Of a DNA stretch of 64,000 bases, positions 17,586 to 26,648 are shown one piece after another (the first letter of the stretch is position 1; every line of letters starts with the position of its first letter). The position numbers and the translations under genes are program-made. Source of the DNA: Agrobacterium genomosp. 13 str. CFBP 6927 (lineage in GTDB: Bacteria > Pseudomonadota > Alphaproteobacteria > Rhizobiales > Rhizobiaceae). The DNA lies in assembly GCA_900012615.1 (NCBI GenBank), contig LT009757.1:1643851-1707850 (forward strand), given 5' to 3'. The notes below the pieces were generated by a model, which made no database searches, was not told the DNA's origin, and was given only the letters and a program-made list of their open reading frames with translations.

Positions 17586-19529
17586 ATGTCTTTCCTGAAG
17601 AATACCAAAATTAAAACGAAGGTCGTTTTCGTCATTTCGCTAATGAGCTTGATGTCGATCTCAGGCATCAGCTACGTCAGCTTGCAATATAAAAAAACCG
17701 ACGATGTCTACAGCGATTTCATTGCCAATGAGGCACTTGCCGCGGTGCTGAACGCCCGAACCAGCGGAAATCTCAATGCGCTCGGCATGCAGATGCTGCG
17801 CGCGTCTCTCAATGACCCTGCCAGCAGCGATTTCGAATCCGCAGTCAAGACCTTCAAAGCCGATCGCAAGCAGCTGGAAGAGCGGCAGAACAAGATCATC
17901 GAGCTGGTTCCAGCCCGCACGGAAGCCGCTCGCGATATCCTCAAGGGTGTTGTCGAAGTCGAGGAAATGGGTAACCAGGTCATTGCCCTGATGCAGGCAG
18001 GACAACGTGCGGAAGCACAGCAGATGGCGCTCAATCTGCTTCGGAAAATGACCGAGGTTTCGCCGAAGATCAGCGCGGGCAACGAGCAGCTGATCCAGGT
18101 GATGAATGATGGCAGAGAACGCCTCACGGCCAGCACCAACGCGACAATCTGGACGGCTCTGGTCAGCATAGCGCTTGTGTCGCTGGCATTGATCGCCCTC
18201 GGCCTGTTCATCTCTTCCCGTGGCATAACAACCCCGATCGCACGGCTTCGCGAGCGCATGGGATCGCTGGCGGCAGGTGATACCGTCACGGAAATTGCCG
18301 GTATGGACCGCAAGGATGAAGTGGGCCAGATGGCCGCCGCGGTTCAGGCGTTTCGTGAGAACGCCATCGAGCGCGTTCGGCTTGAGAATGAGACGGAGGC
18401 CAACCGCTCATCTTCGGAGAAGGACCGGATCGAACGGGAAAAACAAAAGGCGAATGAGGCTGCCGACGTGCAGTTTGCCGTCGATAACCTTGCGACTGCC
18501 CTTTCGAAAATCTCCCAGGGCGACGTTACCTACAGGATCGTTCAACCCTTCGTATCCAGCCTTGATGGTATTCGCGGTGACTTCAACAGGGCGGCGGAGC
18601 AGCTGCAATCGACGCTGAGCCAGGTGGCGCAGAATGCGCGCGGCATTGATGCGGGTGCGAATGAGATCCGCTCGGCTGCCGACGATCTGGCAAAGCGTAC
18701 CGAGCAGCAGGCTGCGGCTGTCGAGGAGACAGCGGCTGCCCTGGAAGAGATCACCACGACGGTGAAGGACTCAACGAAACGGGCGCAGGAAGCGGGTCAT
18801 CTCGTCGGTCGCGCGAAAATTGGTGCGGAGCAGTCGGGAGAAGTGGTCCAGAAAGCTGTCGCCGCGATGGAGCAGATAGCAGGATCAGCGAACGAGATTT
18901 CCAACATCATCGGCGTGATCGATGAGATCGCCTTCCAGACGAACCTTCTGGCATTGAATGCGGGCGTGGAAGCAGCCCGTGCCGGCGAGGCGGGCAAGGG
19001 GTTTGCCGTCGTCGCTCAGGAAGTTCGTGAGCTGGCACAGCGTTCCGCCGGTGCCGCCAAGGAGATCAAGAATCTCATCACGACATCGAACAGCCAGGTT
19101 CAGCAGGGTGTGCAGCTGGTCGGCCAGACCGGCAAGGCGCTCGAGTTGATCGTCACGGAAGTGCAGGAAATCAACCGGCACGTGGCGGCGATCGCAGAAT
19201 CGGCGCAGGAGCAATCCTCTGGTCTGCAGCAGATCAATACCGCCGTGAACCAGATGGATCAGGACACGCAGAAAAACGCTGCCATGGTGGAGGAAAGCAC
19301 GGCGGCAAGCCACGGGCTGGCCCGCGAGGCAGCGTCGCTTAACCAGCTTCTCGCCCAGTTCAAATTGTCGGAAGGCGGTTACAGCGCGGCGTCTGCGCCT
19401 GTTCGTGCGGCCTCGCCCGTCGACAGGCCTGCGGCTTCTCCCGCTCGCGCGCTTGGCGGAAAGATCAGGGCTGCATTCTCGGGCAATGCCGCACTGAGCA
19501 CATCCGCTGATAACTGGGAGGAATTTTGA
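17586..19529 (+). CDS. Methyl-accepting chemotaxis protein
   Basis: A 647-residue membrane chemoreceptor. It has a membrane segment after residue about 12, a periplasmic ligand domain to about 180, a second membrane segment (W-T-A-L-V-S-I-A-L-V-S-L-A-L-I-A), a HAMP domain, and a long coiled-coil signalling domain with the hairpin tip core I-D-E-I-A-F-Q-T-N-L-L-A-L-N-A. The protein ends in N-W-E-E-F, the type of C-terminal pentapeptide that recruits CheR/CheB, so it is probably a high-abundance receptor. ATG 17586 begins M-S-F-L-K-N-T-K-I-K-T-K, a typical MCP start. The sensed ligand is unknown. Confidence 0.92.
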   Translation: MSFLKNTKIKTKVVFVISLMSLMSISGISYVSLQYKKTDDVYSDFIANEALAAVLNARTSGNLNALGMQMLRASLNDPASSDFESAVKTFKADRKQLEERQNKIIELVPARTEAARDILKGVVEVEEMGNQVIALMQAGQRAEAQQMALNLLRKMTEVSPKISAGNEQLIQVMNDGRERLTASTNATIWTALVSIALVSLALIALGLFISSRGITTPIARLRERMGSLAAGDTVTEIAGMDRKDEVGQMAAAVQAFRENAIERVRLENETEANRSSSEKDRIEREKQKANEAADVQFAVDNLATALSKISQGDVTYRIVQPFVSSLDGIRGDFNRAAEQLQSTLSQVAQNARGIDAGANEIRSAADDLAKRTEQQAAAVEETAAALEEITTTVKDSTKRAQEAGHLVGRAKIGAEQSGEVVQKAVAAMEQIAGSANEISNIIGVIDEIAFQTNLLALNAGVEAARAGEAGKGFAVVAQEVRELAQRSAGAAKEIKNLITTSNSQVQQGVQLVGQTGKALELIVTEVQEINRHVAAIAESAQEQSSGLQQINTAVNQMDQDTQKNAAMVEESTAASHGLAREAASLNQLLAQFKLSEGGYSAASAPVRAASPVDRPAASPARALGGKIRAAFSGNAALSTSADNWEEF

Positions 19530-19583
19530 TAGTCTCCGCTCTTTCACGCCTCGCGTGAAGATGAGAGGACTTTCATAAGAACT

Positions 19584-19623
19584 GCACCGGAGGTCGGAGA
19601 TTGTCGCCTCCGATCTCCGGTGC
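19584..19623. terminator. Long hairpin between convergent genes
   Basis: GCACCGGAG (19584-19592) pairs with CTCCGGTGC (19615-19623), and inside it TCGGAG (19594-19599) pairs with CTCCGA (19608-19613), with one mismatch and an 8-base loop. It sits between the chemoreceptor and the convergent methyltransferase gene. No clear T run flanks either side, so termination strength is uncertain. Confidence 0.55.
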
Positions 19624-19644
19624 CGGTGAGCCGTTCTTTAGATT

Positions 19645-20331
19645 CTAATCGCCAGGCTTGTTTGGTCCGGCATAGGCCACCCAGCCTCTGAAACTGAATG
19701 CCGTATAGAAATTGGTGATCCCGTCGAAACCGCTATCGCGGAGAAGTGCCTCTTCCTTCTCAGGGTGTAGAATGGAGAGCCTCTCGCGCATCGCGGCCCG
19801 TCCGTCCTGAAGTTTCGCAGGATCGGTTCCGTCAATCGCGCCATAGCTTATGTGCCGATCTATCCAGATCGAACGTTCCGGCTCGTTCTGGGGGAAACTG
19901 ACATGGGCAAGCACGAATGGTGCGCCGGGCCTGAGGCGTTGCCGCACGCCATTCAGCGTTTTGATGCGTTCCTCCAAACGGAGATGATGAAACACGAGAA
20001 GGCACGCCGCGCCATCAAAGGGTTCGTCCGGTGCCGCTGATATATCCCCCTCGTGCAGGTTAATTCGCGCGGCGTAATCTGTGGTCGTTTCGCGAGCGAG
20101 GGCCAGCATGTCGGGCGAGGGGTCGACCCCGTCGAAAATCCACCCTTTATTGGCTTTGGCAAGAGCCTTGAGTTCGAGCCCGCCGCCAGCGCCAACGACC
20201 AGAATCCGGCCTTTGTCGGGAGCTTTCTCGCCAAGCAGCATCGACGTCATTCGATGCAAGCTTTCAAGGCCGGGGACCTGGCGCGTTGCTCCTTCGATAT
20301 AGCCAACCTGTCGTCCCTTGAAATCAGTCAT
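19645..20331 (-). CDS. Class I SAM-dependent methyltransferase
   Basis: A 228-residue cytoplasmic methyltransferase. The SAM-binding motif I is V-V-G-A-G-G-G near residue 46, followed by F-D-G-V-D-P-S-P-D and the E-G-D-I-S region, with a motif near L-L-V-F-H-H-L. The methyl acceptor cannot be read from sequence. It lies 15 bp after the alpha/beta hydrolase gene and is probably in one transcript with it, beside an Rrf2 regulator. Confidence 0.85.
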   Translation of the reverse strand: MTDFKGRQVGYIEGATRQVPGLESLHRMTSMLLGEKAPDKGRILVVGAGGGLELKALAKANKGWIFDGVDPSPDMLALARETTTDYAARINLHEGDISAAPDEPFDGAACLLVFHHLRLEERIKTLNGVRQRLRPGAPFVLAHVSFPQNEPERSIWIDRHISYGAIDGTDPAKLQDGRAAMRERLSILHPEKEEALLRDSGFDGITNFYTAFSFRGWVAYAGPNKPGD

Positions 20332-20346
20332 GGGATTTCCTTCTTT

Positions 20347-21327
20347 CTAGATGGAGGCGACTTGATTGAGAAACAACAGGATGAGGCCTGTCACCTCACT
20401 CGGCCGTTCCTGCTGGAGCCAGTGTCCCGCGCCGGGAATGATGTGGGATCCGAGCAGATGCGGCACCAGGTCGGGCATGGAGCCGATGATCTGATCCATG
20501 CCGGGAATGGCCAGGCCGGTGTCACGTTCGCCGATGATAAACAGCGCCGGGACATTGACGTGTTTACCGCTCACTGCCTTCTGTAGTTCCCAGTTGCGAT
20601 CGAGGTTTCGATAATAATTCAGGCCGCCGGTAAACCCTGATGTCTTGAAATCATTGACGAGCCTGTCGAAGTCGCGGGGAGGCAGCCAGTCGGGCATGCG
20701 CGCGGGGAGGGGCAATTCTGCGAGAAGGCCCTTGTTGCGGCTGACCATGCCAAAAGGGTTTGGCGTGCCGTCGCCCGGCCGCCGTGCGCCCGCTTCTCCG
20801 CTTGCGGCGTAAATAATCTTGCTGAGCGTCTGGCTGACATCCCGGTTGAACTCCTCTTCTGCGACGCCCGCCTGCTGGAAATAAAGCGTGTAGAACAGCG
20901 ATTGCCCGTCTTGCGGAAATATCCTTGAGGGCGGGAAGGGAGGCTGGTCCATCATTGGCACACTCAATGCGACGACGGCCCTGAACCTGTCGGGACGAAG
21001 GAGCGCGGCCTGCCAGGCGATGGTCGCGCCCCAGTCGTGGCCGACGATGACCGCTTCGCTTTCACCAAGGGCATCCATAAGGGCGACAAGATCGCCAATG
21101 CCGTGGAAGACCGTATATTGATCCACCTGTTCGGGAATATCTGTCCTGCCAAAGCCGCGCATGTCGGGCGCAACGGCGCGAAAACCCGCTGCAGCCAGCG
21201 ACAGGATCTGGTGCCGCCAGGCATGTTTGGTTTCGGGAAATCCATGGCAGAGCAGAACCAGTGGGCCTGTTCCCTGATCAAGGATGCTAATGTCGATCGT
21301 GCGCGTCTTGACGATTGTTTCAATCAT
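20347..21327 (-). CDS. Alpha/beta hydrolase, epoxide-hydrolase-like
   Basis: A 326-residue alpha/beta hydrolase. The oxyanion motif H-G-F-P-E is near residue 30, and the nucleophile elbow is V-G-H-D-W-G-A with an Asp nucleophile, as in epoxide hydrolases and dehalogenases rather than esterases. The C-terminal His is in G-A-G-H-W-L-Q. ATG 21327 is preferred over 21351 because GGTGAG lies just upstream. Divergent from the Rrf2-type regulator at 21516. Confidence 0.85.
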   Translation of the reverse strand: MIETIVKTRTIDISILDQGTGPLVLLCHGFPETKHAWRHQILSLAAAGFRAVAPDMRGFGRTDIPEQVDQYTVFHGIGDLVALMDALGESEAVIVGHDWGATIAWQAALLRPDRFRAVVALSVPMMDQPPFPPSRIFPQDGQSLFYTLYFQQAGVAEEEFNRDVSQTLSKIIYAASGEAGARRPGDGTPNPFGMVSRNKGLLAELPLPARMPDWLPPRDFDRLVNDFKTSGFTGGLNYYRNLDRNWELQKAVSGKHVNVPALFIIGERDTGLAIPGMDQIIGSMPDLVPHLLGSHIIPGAGHWLQQERPSEVTGLILLFLNQVASI

Positions 21328-21442
21328 TTTTCTCACCCCGGATTTTCTCAATCAGTTGCCACCGCAAGCCAGGGATCGGAACATCCCGGGCCGAAGTGAC
21401 CAGGAGAAGCCTGCGACGCAGCGCATTGCGCTTCCCTATTTG

Positions 21443-21507
21443 TGTAACTATAGATGTTGCGGAAAAGCGCTTGCGTCAAGATAGTGTAACAATTTTTGTT
21501 GCGGAAA
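21443..21507. promoter_or_regulatory. Two direct repeats, likely Rrf2 operators
   Basis: TGTAAC-N7-GTTGCGGAAA occurs at 21443-21465 and again at 21485-21507, exactly 42 bp apart. TGTAAC and GTTGCG are near inverted halves. The second copy ends 9 bp before the Rrf2 start and overlaps its ribosome binding region. They lie in the divergent gap and probably control both directions. Confidence 0.65.
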
Positions 21508-21515
21508 GGGTCGTG

Positions 21516-21956
21516 ATGAAAACCGACGGCAGGCTTGCCCGAATGCTGCATGTGCTTGTGCATATGGGGCTGCTTGGCGGCAGGGAAACATCAGAACGGA
21601 TCGCACAGATGCTCAACACCAATCCGGTGGTCGTTCGCCGTACGCTTGGCGGGTTGCGCGACCACGGTATCGTCGCATCGGAAGGTGGCCGGGGTGGTGG
21701 CTGGAAACTGGTCAAGCCGCTGGAAGAGGTGACCGTTCTGGACGTTCAGCGCGCCTTGAATGCCGGTCTTATCCTACCTGCCCCCATATCGCATGACCAT
21801 CCATCCTGCCCCGTGGAGAAGGCCTCCAACGCGATTATCGCAGCGGCCCATGCCGCGGCCGAAAATGAGCTTGTGGCGCGTTATTCCGAGACGACGCTGG
21901 CGCAGATAGCCGGGATGGCATTGCAGGCAAGCCGAAAATCGTCTCCGGCCGGGTGA
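21516..21956 (+). CDS. Rrf2-family transcriptional regulator
   Basis: A 146-residue Rrf2-type winged-helix regulator. The recognition region (T-N-P-V-V-V-R-R-T-L-G-G-L) and wing (G-G-R-G-G-G-W-K-L) are clear. It lacks the three-Cys cluster of IscR/NsrR; only one Cys (S-C-P-V near residue 94) is seen, so it probably does not hold a [2Fe-2S] cluster. The frame is open to 21315, but ATG 21516 is the family start. Divergent from the hydrolase/methyltransferase unit. Confidence 0.85.
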   Translation: MKTDGRLARMLHVLVHMGLLGGRETSERIAQMLNTNPVVVRRTLGGLRDHGIVASEGGRGGGWKLVKPLEEVTVLDVQRALNAGLILPAPISHDHPSCPVEKASNAIIAAAHAAAENELVARYSETTLAQIAGMALQASRKSSPAG

Positions 21957-22039
21957 CTTCCATTTAAGCCGGGCATGTCGCCGTTGTAGCGACAGGTCGC
22001 CACCGGTGGAAATTAAGGCCGGGAGCGACGGGCGCGGAT

Positions 22040-23164
22040 TTAGAATTCGATGACCTGCCGCACGGCGCTGCCATCGTGCAGCCGGTCGAAACCTTCATTG
22101 ATGTCCTCGAGCCTGAGCCTTCCGCTGAGCAGGCGATTGACCGGCAATCTTCCGTCCCGGTAAAGGTCGATGAAACGCGGAATATCCCGGACGGGTACGC
22201 AAGTCCCGATGTAGCTGCCCTTCAGCGTTCTTTCTTCGCCAACGAGCTGGACGACATTGACCGGCAGGGCGGCGCCGGGCGGTGGCAGGCCTGCGGTCAC
22301 GGTTGTGCCGCCGCGCTTGGTCATTCTGAAAGCGTTTTCCAGCGCCCGAACCGATCCGGCCATCTCGAAGGCATAATCCGCACCGCCCGAAGTCGCGTCG
22401 CGAACCTGTTCGACGGCGTCTTCATCGCGCCCGTTCACGACGGCGGTTGCGCCAAGCTCGCTGGCAAGGGCCAGTTTTTCCGCAGAAAGGTCGACCGCGA
22501 CGATCTTGCTGGCGCCCGCAGCCCGCGCACCAAGGACGGCGGCAAGGCCAACACCACCAAGCCCGACGACGACGGCAGTCGAGCCGGCCTTGACCTCAGC
22601 CGTATTCACAACGGCGCCCACGCCGGTCAGGACCGCACAGCCGAAAAGCGCAGCCTCCACGAAGTGGAGATCCCGGTCGATCTTGACCAGCGAATTGCGG
22701 GACACGACGGCATATTCTGCAAATGCCGACACGCCGAGGTGGTGATGGACGGCCTTGCCGCGATAGTTCAGCCTAGTTGCACCGCCAAGCAGCGTTCCCG
22801 CAGCGTTTGCCGTTGCACCCGGCTCGCATAATGCGGGCCTGCCTTCCGCGCAGGGCAGGCAATGCCCGCAGCTTGGCATGAAGACCATCACGACATGGTC
22901 GCCGGGTTGAAGATCGCGAACACCGTCTCCCAACGCCTCGACAATGCCTGCCGCCTCATGGCCCAAAGCCATCGGCATCGGACGAGGCCTGTCGCCGTTG
23001 ATGACCGAGAGGTCGGAATGGCACAGGCCGGCTGCACGAATGCGGACAAGGACTTCGCCGGCCCCGGGTGGCGCAAGCTCTATATTCTCGATAACGAGCG
23101 GCTTGTTGACAGCATAAGGATGAGAGGCACCCGTTCCCTGCAATATTGCGGCTTTGACCTGCAT
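22040..23164 (-). CDS. Zinc-dependent alcohol dehydrogenase (MDR family)
   Basis: A 374-residue medium-chain dehydrogenase. Catalytic zinc ligands are seen in L-C-H-S-D and G-H-E, the structural zinc Cys cluster is C-G-H-C-L-P-C...L-C near residues 98-113, and the Rossmann motif is G-L-G-G-V-G. Length and the V-x-x-x-G-G-V-G-L pattern suggest class III-like or aryl alcohol dehydrogenases. It is 98 bp after the LysR gene at 23263, on the same strand, and may be its target. Confidence 0.88.
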   Translation of the reverse strand: MQVKAAILQGTGASHPYAVNKPLVIENIELAPPGAGEVLVRIRAAGLCHSDLSVINGDRPRPMPMALGHEAAGIVEALGDGVRDLQPGDHVVMVFMPSCGHCLPCAEGRPALCEPGATANAAGTLLGGATRLNYRGKAVHHHLGVSAFAEYAVVSRNSLVKIDRDLHFVEAALFGCAVLTGVGAVVNTAEVKAGSTAVVVGLGGVGLAAVLGARAAGASKIVAVDLSAEKLALASELGATAVVNGRDEDAVEQVRDATSGGADYAFEMAGSVRALENAFRMTKRGGTTVTAGLPPPGAALPVNVVQLVGEERTLKGSYIGTCVPVRDIPRFIDLYRDGRLPVNRLLSGRLRLEDINEGFDRLHDGSAVRQVIEF

Positions 23165-23262
23165 TAATTCCCTCCTTCGTGGACTTGCTTCAGCTGCGCG
23201 GCAATGGGCCGATCCGGCATGGCAATGCTATGTTTGCAGCACGGCGCCGCTCGATGATGGTT

Positions 23263-24186
23263 TTACGGGAGTGGCTCGGATTTTCCTCTTTCACTGAGGT
23301 GTTCCGCCAGGAAGTCGATAAACGCGCGAATGCGTGCCGCAAGATGCTCATGTCCAGCGAAGACGGCATGAATCTGTTCGAGGTCCTCGGGATTATATGC
23401 CTCGAGCAACGGAATGAGCCTGCCTGCGTCGATATCCGGCTGTACATGGAATTGCCCCACCCTGCCCAGTCCAATGCCGGCGAGGCAAAGCTGGCGCATG
23501 ATCATGCCGCTATTTACCGCGGTGTTTCCCGTTACCGGAAGGCGATAAATGTCCGATGCTCCCGGGTTCCGGAACGGCCATTCGTTGAGAGTGCGGCGGA
23601 AGTTGAAGCTGAAACAATTGTGGTCGGCCAGATCCTGCGGCGTTTGCGGTGCGCCCTTTGCTTCGAGATAGACAGGGGACGCAACAATAACTCGCCGGCT
23701 TTCGAGAAGCTTGCGCGCCTTCAGGGACGAATCGTCCATGGTTCCAGATCGAATGGCTATGTCGGTTCGTTCCTCGATCAGGCCGATGATGCCGTCGGTT
23801 AGCGAGATGTCGAGCTGAACTTCGGGATAGAGCTCGAGGAAGGCCGGGATCAGTGGAAGCAGATGCCGTTCCCCAAAGCCCACGGACGCGTTGATGCGAA
23901 GCAGCCCGCGCGGGACCATTTTGCCTCCGCCAGCCACGATCTGCTCGGTCTCGGTAATATCAGACAGGATACGCCGGGCGCGGGAGAGATACACCTCGCC
24001 TTCCGGTGTCAGTATCATCGACCGGGTCGACCGTACCAGCAGGCGTGTTCCGAGACGATCCTCGATGCGCGTCACCAGCTTGCTGACGGCCGATGGAGAC
24101 ATTTTGAGCCGTCGTCCGGCGGCAGAAAAACTCTGCAATTCCGCCGCCAGGACGAAGACTTCCATTTCACCCGTCCGGTTGTCCAT
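23263..24186 (-). CDS. LysR-family transcriptional regulator
   Basis: A 307-residue LysR regulator. The HTH is near residues 20-40 (S-A-A-G-R-R-L-K-M-S-P-S-A-V-S-K). Divergent from the MFS/LLM/aldo-keto reductase unit that begins at 24345 and upstream of the alcohol dehydrogenase on its own strand, so either may be a target. LysR proteins usually control the divergent gene. Confidence 0.9.
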   Translation of the reverse strand: MDNRTGEMEVFVLAAELQSFSAAGRRLKMSPSAVSKLVTRIEDRLGTRLLVRSTRSMILTPEGEVYLSRARRILSDITETEQIVAGGGKMVPRGLLRINASVGFGERHLLPLIPAFLELYPEVQLDISLTDGIIGLIEERTDIAIRSGTMDDSSLKARKLLESRRVIVASPVYLEAKGAPQTPQDLADHNCFSFNFRRTLNEWPFRNPGASDIYRLPVTGNTAVNSGMIMRQLCLAGIGLGRVGQFHVQPDIDAGRLIPLLEAYNPEDLEQIHAVFAGHEHLAARIRAFIDFLAEHLSERGKSEPLP

Positions 24187-24344
24187 CGTTTCCGCCTATG
24201 AATGAAATTCACAGGTATTTATCCAATACTCCCGATTATCATTCAAGCCCTCTCCGCTCATATTCCGTCACAGCAATCGTTCAACCAGCAACTCTGCTGT
24301 CTCAGCACCCCTCACTCGCATTGTGGGGCGGAAAGGAATTTATC

Positions 24345-25526
24345 ATGCCCTTGGCTATATTTGCTTTGACGATCGCGGCTTACGCGATCGGAACCACGGA
24401 GTTCGTCATTGTCGGCCTGTTGCCGACCGTCGCAAACGATCTTCACATCACCCTGCCGCTTGCCGGTCTTATCGTCAGTGTCTATGCGCTTGGCGTTACG
24501 TTCGGCGCGCCGATCCTGACCGCGCTTACCGGCAAAATAGAACGGAAGCCGCTGCTGCTCGGCCTCATGGCCCTGTTCATCGTCGGTAACACCGCCGCGG
24601 CGCTGTCACCGAGCTACGAGATTTTGCTCATTGCCCGCGTGATTGCCGCTTTCGCTCATGGCGTGTTCTTCTCCGTTGGCGCGACGATCGCTGCCGATCT
24701 CGTGCCCGAAAACCGCCGTGGCTCGGCGATTGCCATGATGTTCATGGGATTGACCGTCGCCATCGTCTCCGGCGTTCCTATCGGCACCTATATCGGTCAG
24801 GTCTTTGGCTGGCGTGCAACCTTCTGGGCCGTTGGCGCTCTCGGTGTCGTTGCCTTTGTCGCCATTGCCGCCCTTCTGCCGAATACGCTCAAGAAGGCGC
24901 CGCCGGCAAGCATTCTTGATCAGGTCCGCGTGCTCGGTTCCGGTCGCCTGCTCATCGTCTTCGCCATGACCGCGCTCGGTTACGGCGGCACCTTCGTCGC
25001 CTTCACCTTCCTTGCGCCGATCCTGCAGGACGTCACCGGCTTCTCCGAATCCAGCGTCAGCCTGATCCTCGTGCTCTACGGCATCGCCATCGCTGCCGGC
25101 AACATCGGTGGCGGCAAGATTGCCAACAGCAATCCCGTCAAGGCGTTGATCGGCCTCTTCCTGGCGCAGGCCATCGTATTGCTGGTGTTTTCGTTCACCG
25201 CCGTCTCGCCGGTCCTGACCCTGATCACGCTGGTGGCGCTTGGCTTCCTGTCCTTCGCCAATGTCCCGGGCCTGCAGCTCTATGTCGTGCAGCTGGCCAA
25301 GGAACACCGTCCCGGCGCCGTTGATGTTGCATCCGCACTCAACATCGCCGCCTTCAATCTCGGCATCGCCATTGGCGCCTGGCTGGGTGGTGTGGTGGTG
25401 GAATCGCCGATGGGTCTTGCTGCAACCCCGTGGGTCGGCGCCATCCTCGTTGCCGTCGCCCTGCTTCTCACGCTCTGGAGCAGCGCGCTCGACCGCCGCG
25501 CCGCCGTGTCCCTGAAGACTGCATAA
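24345..25526 (+). CDS. MFS transporter, DHA1/AraJ type
   Basis: A 393-residue inner-membrane permease with about 12 membrane segments. It shows the AraJ/YdhP-type start A-I-F-A-L-T-I-A-A-Y-A-I-G-T-T-E-F and motif G-K-I-E-R-K-P-L. It probably exports a sugar or drug-like compound. ATG 24345 has GGAAAGGA at 24330-24337. The frame opens at 24198, but the extra 49 residues are not family-like. Confidence 0.88.
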   Translation: MPLAIFALTIAAYAIGTTEFVIVGLLPTVANDLHITLPLAGLIVSVYALGVTFGAPILTALTGKIERKPLLLGLMALFIVGNTAAALSPSYEILLIARVIAAFAHGVFFSVGATIAADLVPENRRGSAIAMMFMGLTVAIVSGVPIGTYIGQVFGWRATFWAVGALGVVAFVAIAALLPNTLKKAPPASILDQVRVLGSGRLLIVFAMTALGYGGTFVAFTFLAPILQDVTGFSESSVSLILVLYGIAIAAGNIGGGKIANSNPVKALIGLFLAQAIVLLVFSFTAVSPVLTLITLVALGFLSFANVPGLQLYVVQLAKEHRPGAVDVASALNIAAFNLGIAIGAWLGGVVVESPMGLAATPWVGAILVAVALLLTLWSSALDRRAAVSLKTA

Positions 25527-25529
25527 CCG

Positions 25530-25562
25530 CTGACAGGCCCGGTACTTGAAGCGCCGGGCCTG
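25530..25562. terminator. Perfect hairpin between MFS and LLM genes
   Basis: GACAGGCCCGG (25530-25540) and CCGGGCCTGTC (25552-25562) form a perfect 11-bp stem with an 11-base loop right after the MFS stop. No T run follows. It may attenuate read-through or stabilise the MFS message. Confidence 0.55.
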
Positions 25563-25591
25563 TCTGCTCAAACTCATTCCGGAGAATTTTC

Positions 25592-26632
25592 ATGTCCTCG
25601 GCATTGAAATCCACGACATCCAAAGTCCAATCGGGTGCGCTCGATCTTATCCGCAAGCCCCATGGCGGCCTCACCCTTGGCATTGAGCTTCCGCTCGACA
25701 ACGACTGGGCGCCAGCCCGCGAAGCTGAACGCGTCGCGCAAGGCCGTCCCTTCGGTGTACCGGATCTCACCCACTATCCCGATCTCGTCCGCCAGGTCGA
25801 TCGTTCCGGTTTCGCCGCCGTCTGGACGCGCGACGTTCCGGTCTTCGATCCCAATAATTTTGGCGATGCGGGCTCGGTCTACGATCCCTTCGTCAATCTC
25901 GGTTTCCTTGCCGGCATCACAAAGAACGTGGCGCTCGGCACCGCGGCGATCGTGCTGCCGCTGCGTCATCCAATGATGGTGGCGAAGGCTGCCGCTTCTA
26001 TTGATCAGCTGTCCGGCGGCCGTCTCATTCTCGGCGTCGCCTCCGGCGACCGTCCGGTCGAATATCCGCTGCTTGGCCTTGATTTCGAACAGCGCGGTGA
26101 AGCCTTCCGGGACGCTGTCGGTTATCTGCGCGATGCCTGGAAGACCGAAGGCCTGCCGCTTGGCGACGGGCGCATCGAAGCCAGCCTCGACCTGCTGCCA
26201 AAGCCAATGCGGGCGCAGGTGCCGATGGTCATTGCCGGGCAAGGCCGGCAGTCGCCAGACTGGATCGCCGCCAACATGGAAGGCCGCTTCGTTTATCCGA
26301 ACGGGCTTGAGCGGCTCACCTCCCAGGCAAGAGGTTGGGCCGCCGCGCGCACCGCTCTCGGGCTGGATCGCGGTGCCTTCATAAGCGCCTTCCATCTCGA
26401 TCTGGCCGACAATCCGGATGAACAGCCGACACCGCGCCGCTTTGGCGCTCGCGTCGGACGCTATGCCTTCATCGACCATCTGCATGCCCTCGAAAACGCA
26501 GGGGTCGATCATCTCGCGCTTCTGCTGCGGCCCTCGCGACGGCCCCTCAACGAGGTGATCGATGAATTGTCGCGCGATGTTCTGCCTGTAATCGGCAATA
26601 TCTCTCCCGCCGTCAGAAATGCCGCGGAATAA
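25592..26632 (+). CDS. LLM-class flavin-dependent oxidoreductase
   Basis: A 346-residue luciferase-like monooxygenase-family protein (TIM barrel). Typical pattern: G-I-E-L-P-L at the start, F-A-A-V-W-T-R-D, L-G-T-A-A-I-V-L-P-L-R-H-P, and S-G-G-R-L-I-L-G-V-A-S-G-D. Such enzymes use FMN or F420; which one cannot be told here. It lies between the MFS and the aldo/keto reductase genes, 17 bp before the latter, suggesting a small detoxification or redox operon. Confidence 0.85.
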   Translation: MSSALKSTTSKVQSGALDLIRKPHGGLTLGIELPLDNDWAPAREAERVAQGRPFGVPDLTHYPDLVRQVDRSGFAAVWTRDVPVFDPNNFGDAGSVYDPFVNLGFLAGITKNVALGTAAIVLPLRHPMMVAKAAASIDQLSGGRLILGVASGDRPVEYPLLGLDFEQRGEAFRDAVGYLRDAWKTEGLPLGDGRIEASLDLLPKPMRAQVPMVIAGQGRQSPDWIAANMEGRFVYPNGLERLTSQARGWAAARTALGLDRGAFISAFHLDLADNPDEQPTPRRFGARVGRYAFIDHLHALENAGVDHLALLLRPSRRPLNEVIDELSRDVLPVIGNISPAVRNAAE

Positions 26633-26648
26633 CCAAGGAGAAAGACCA

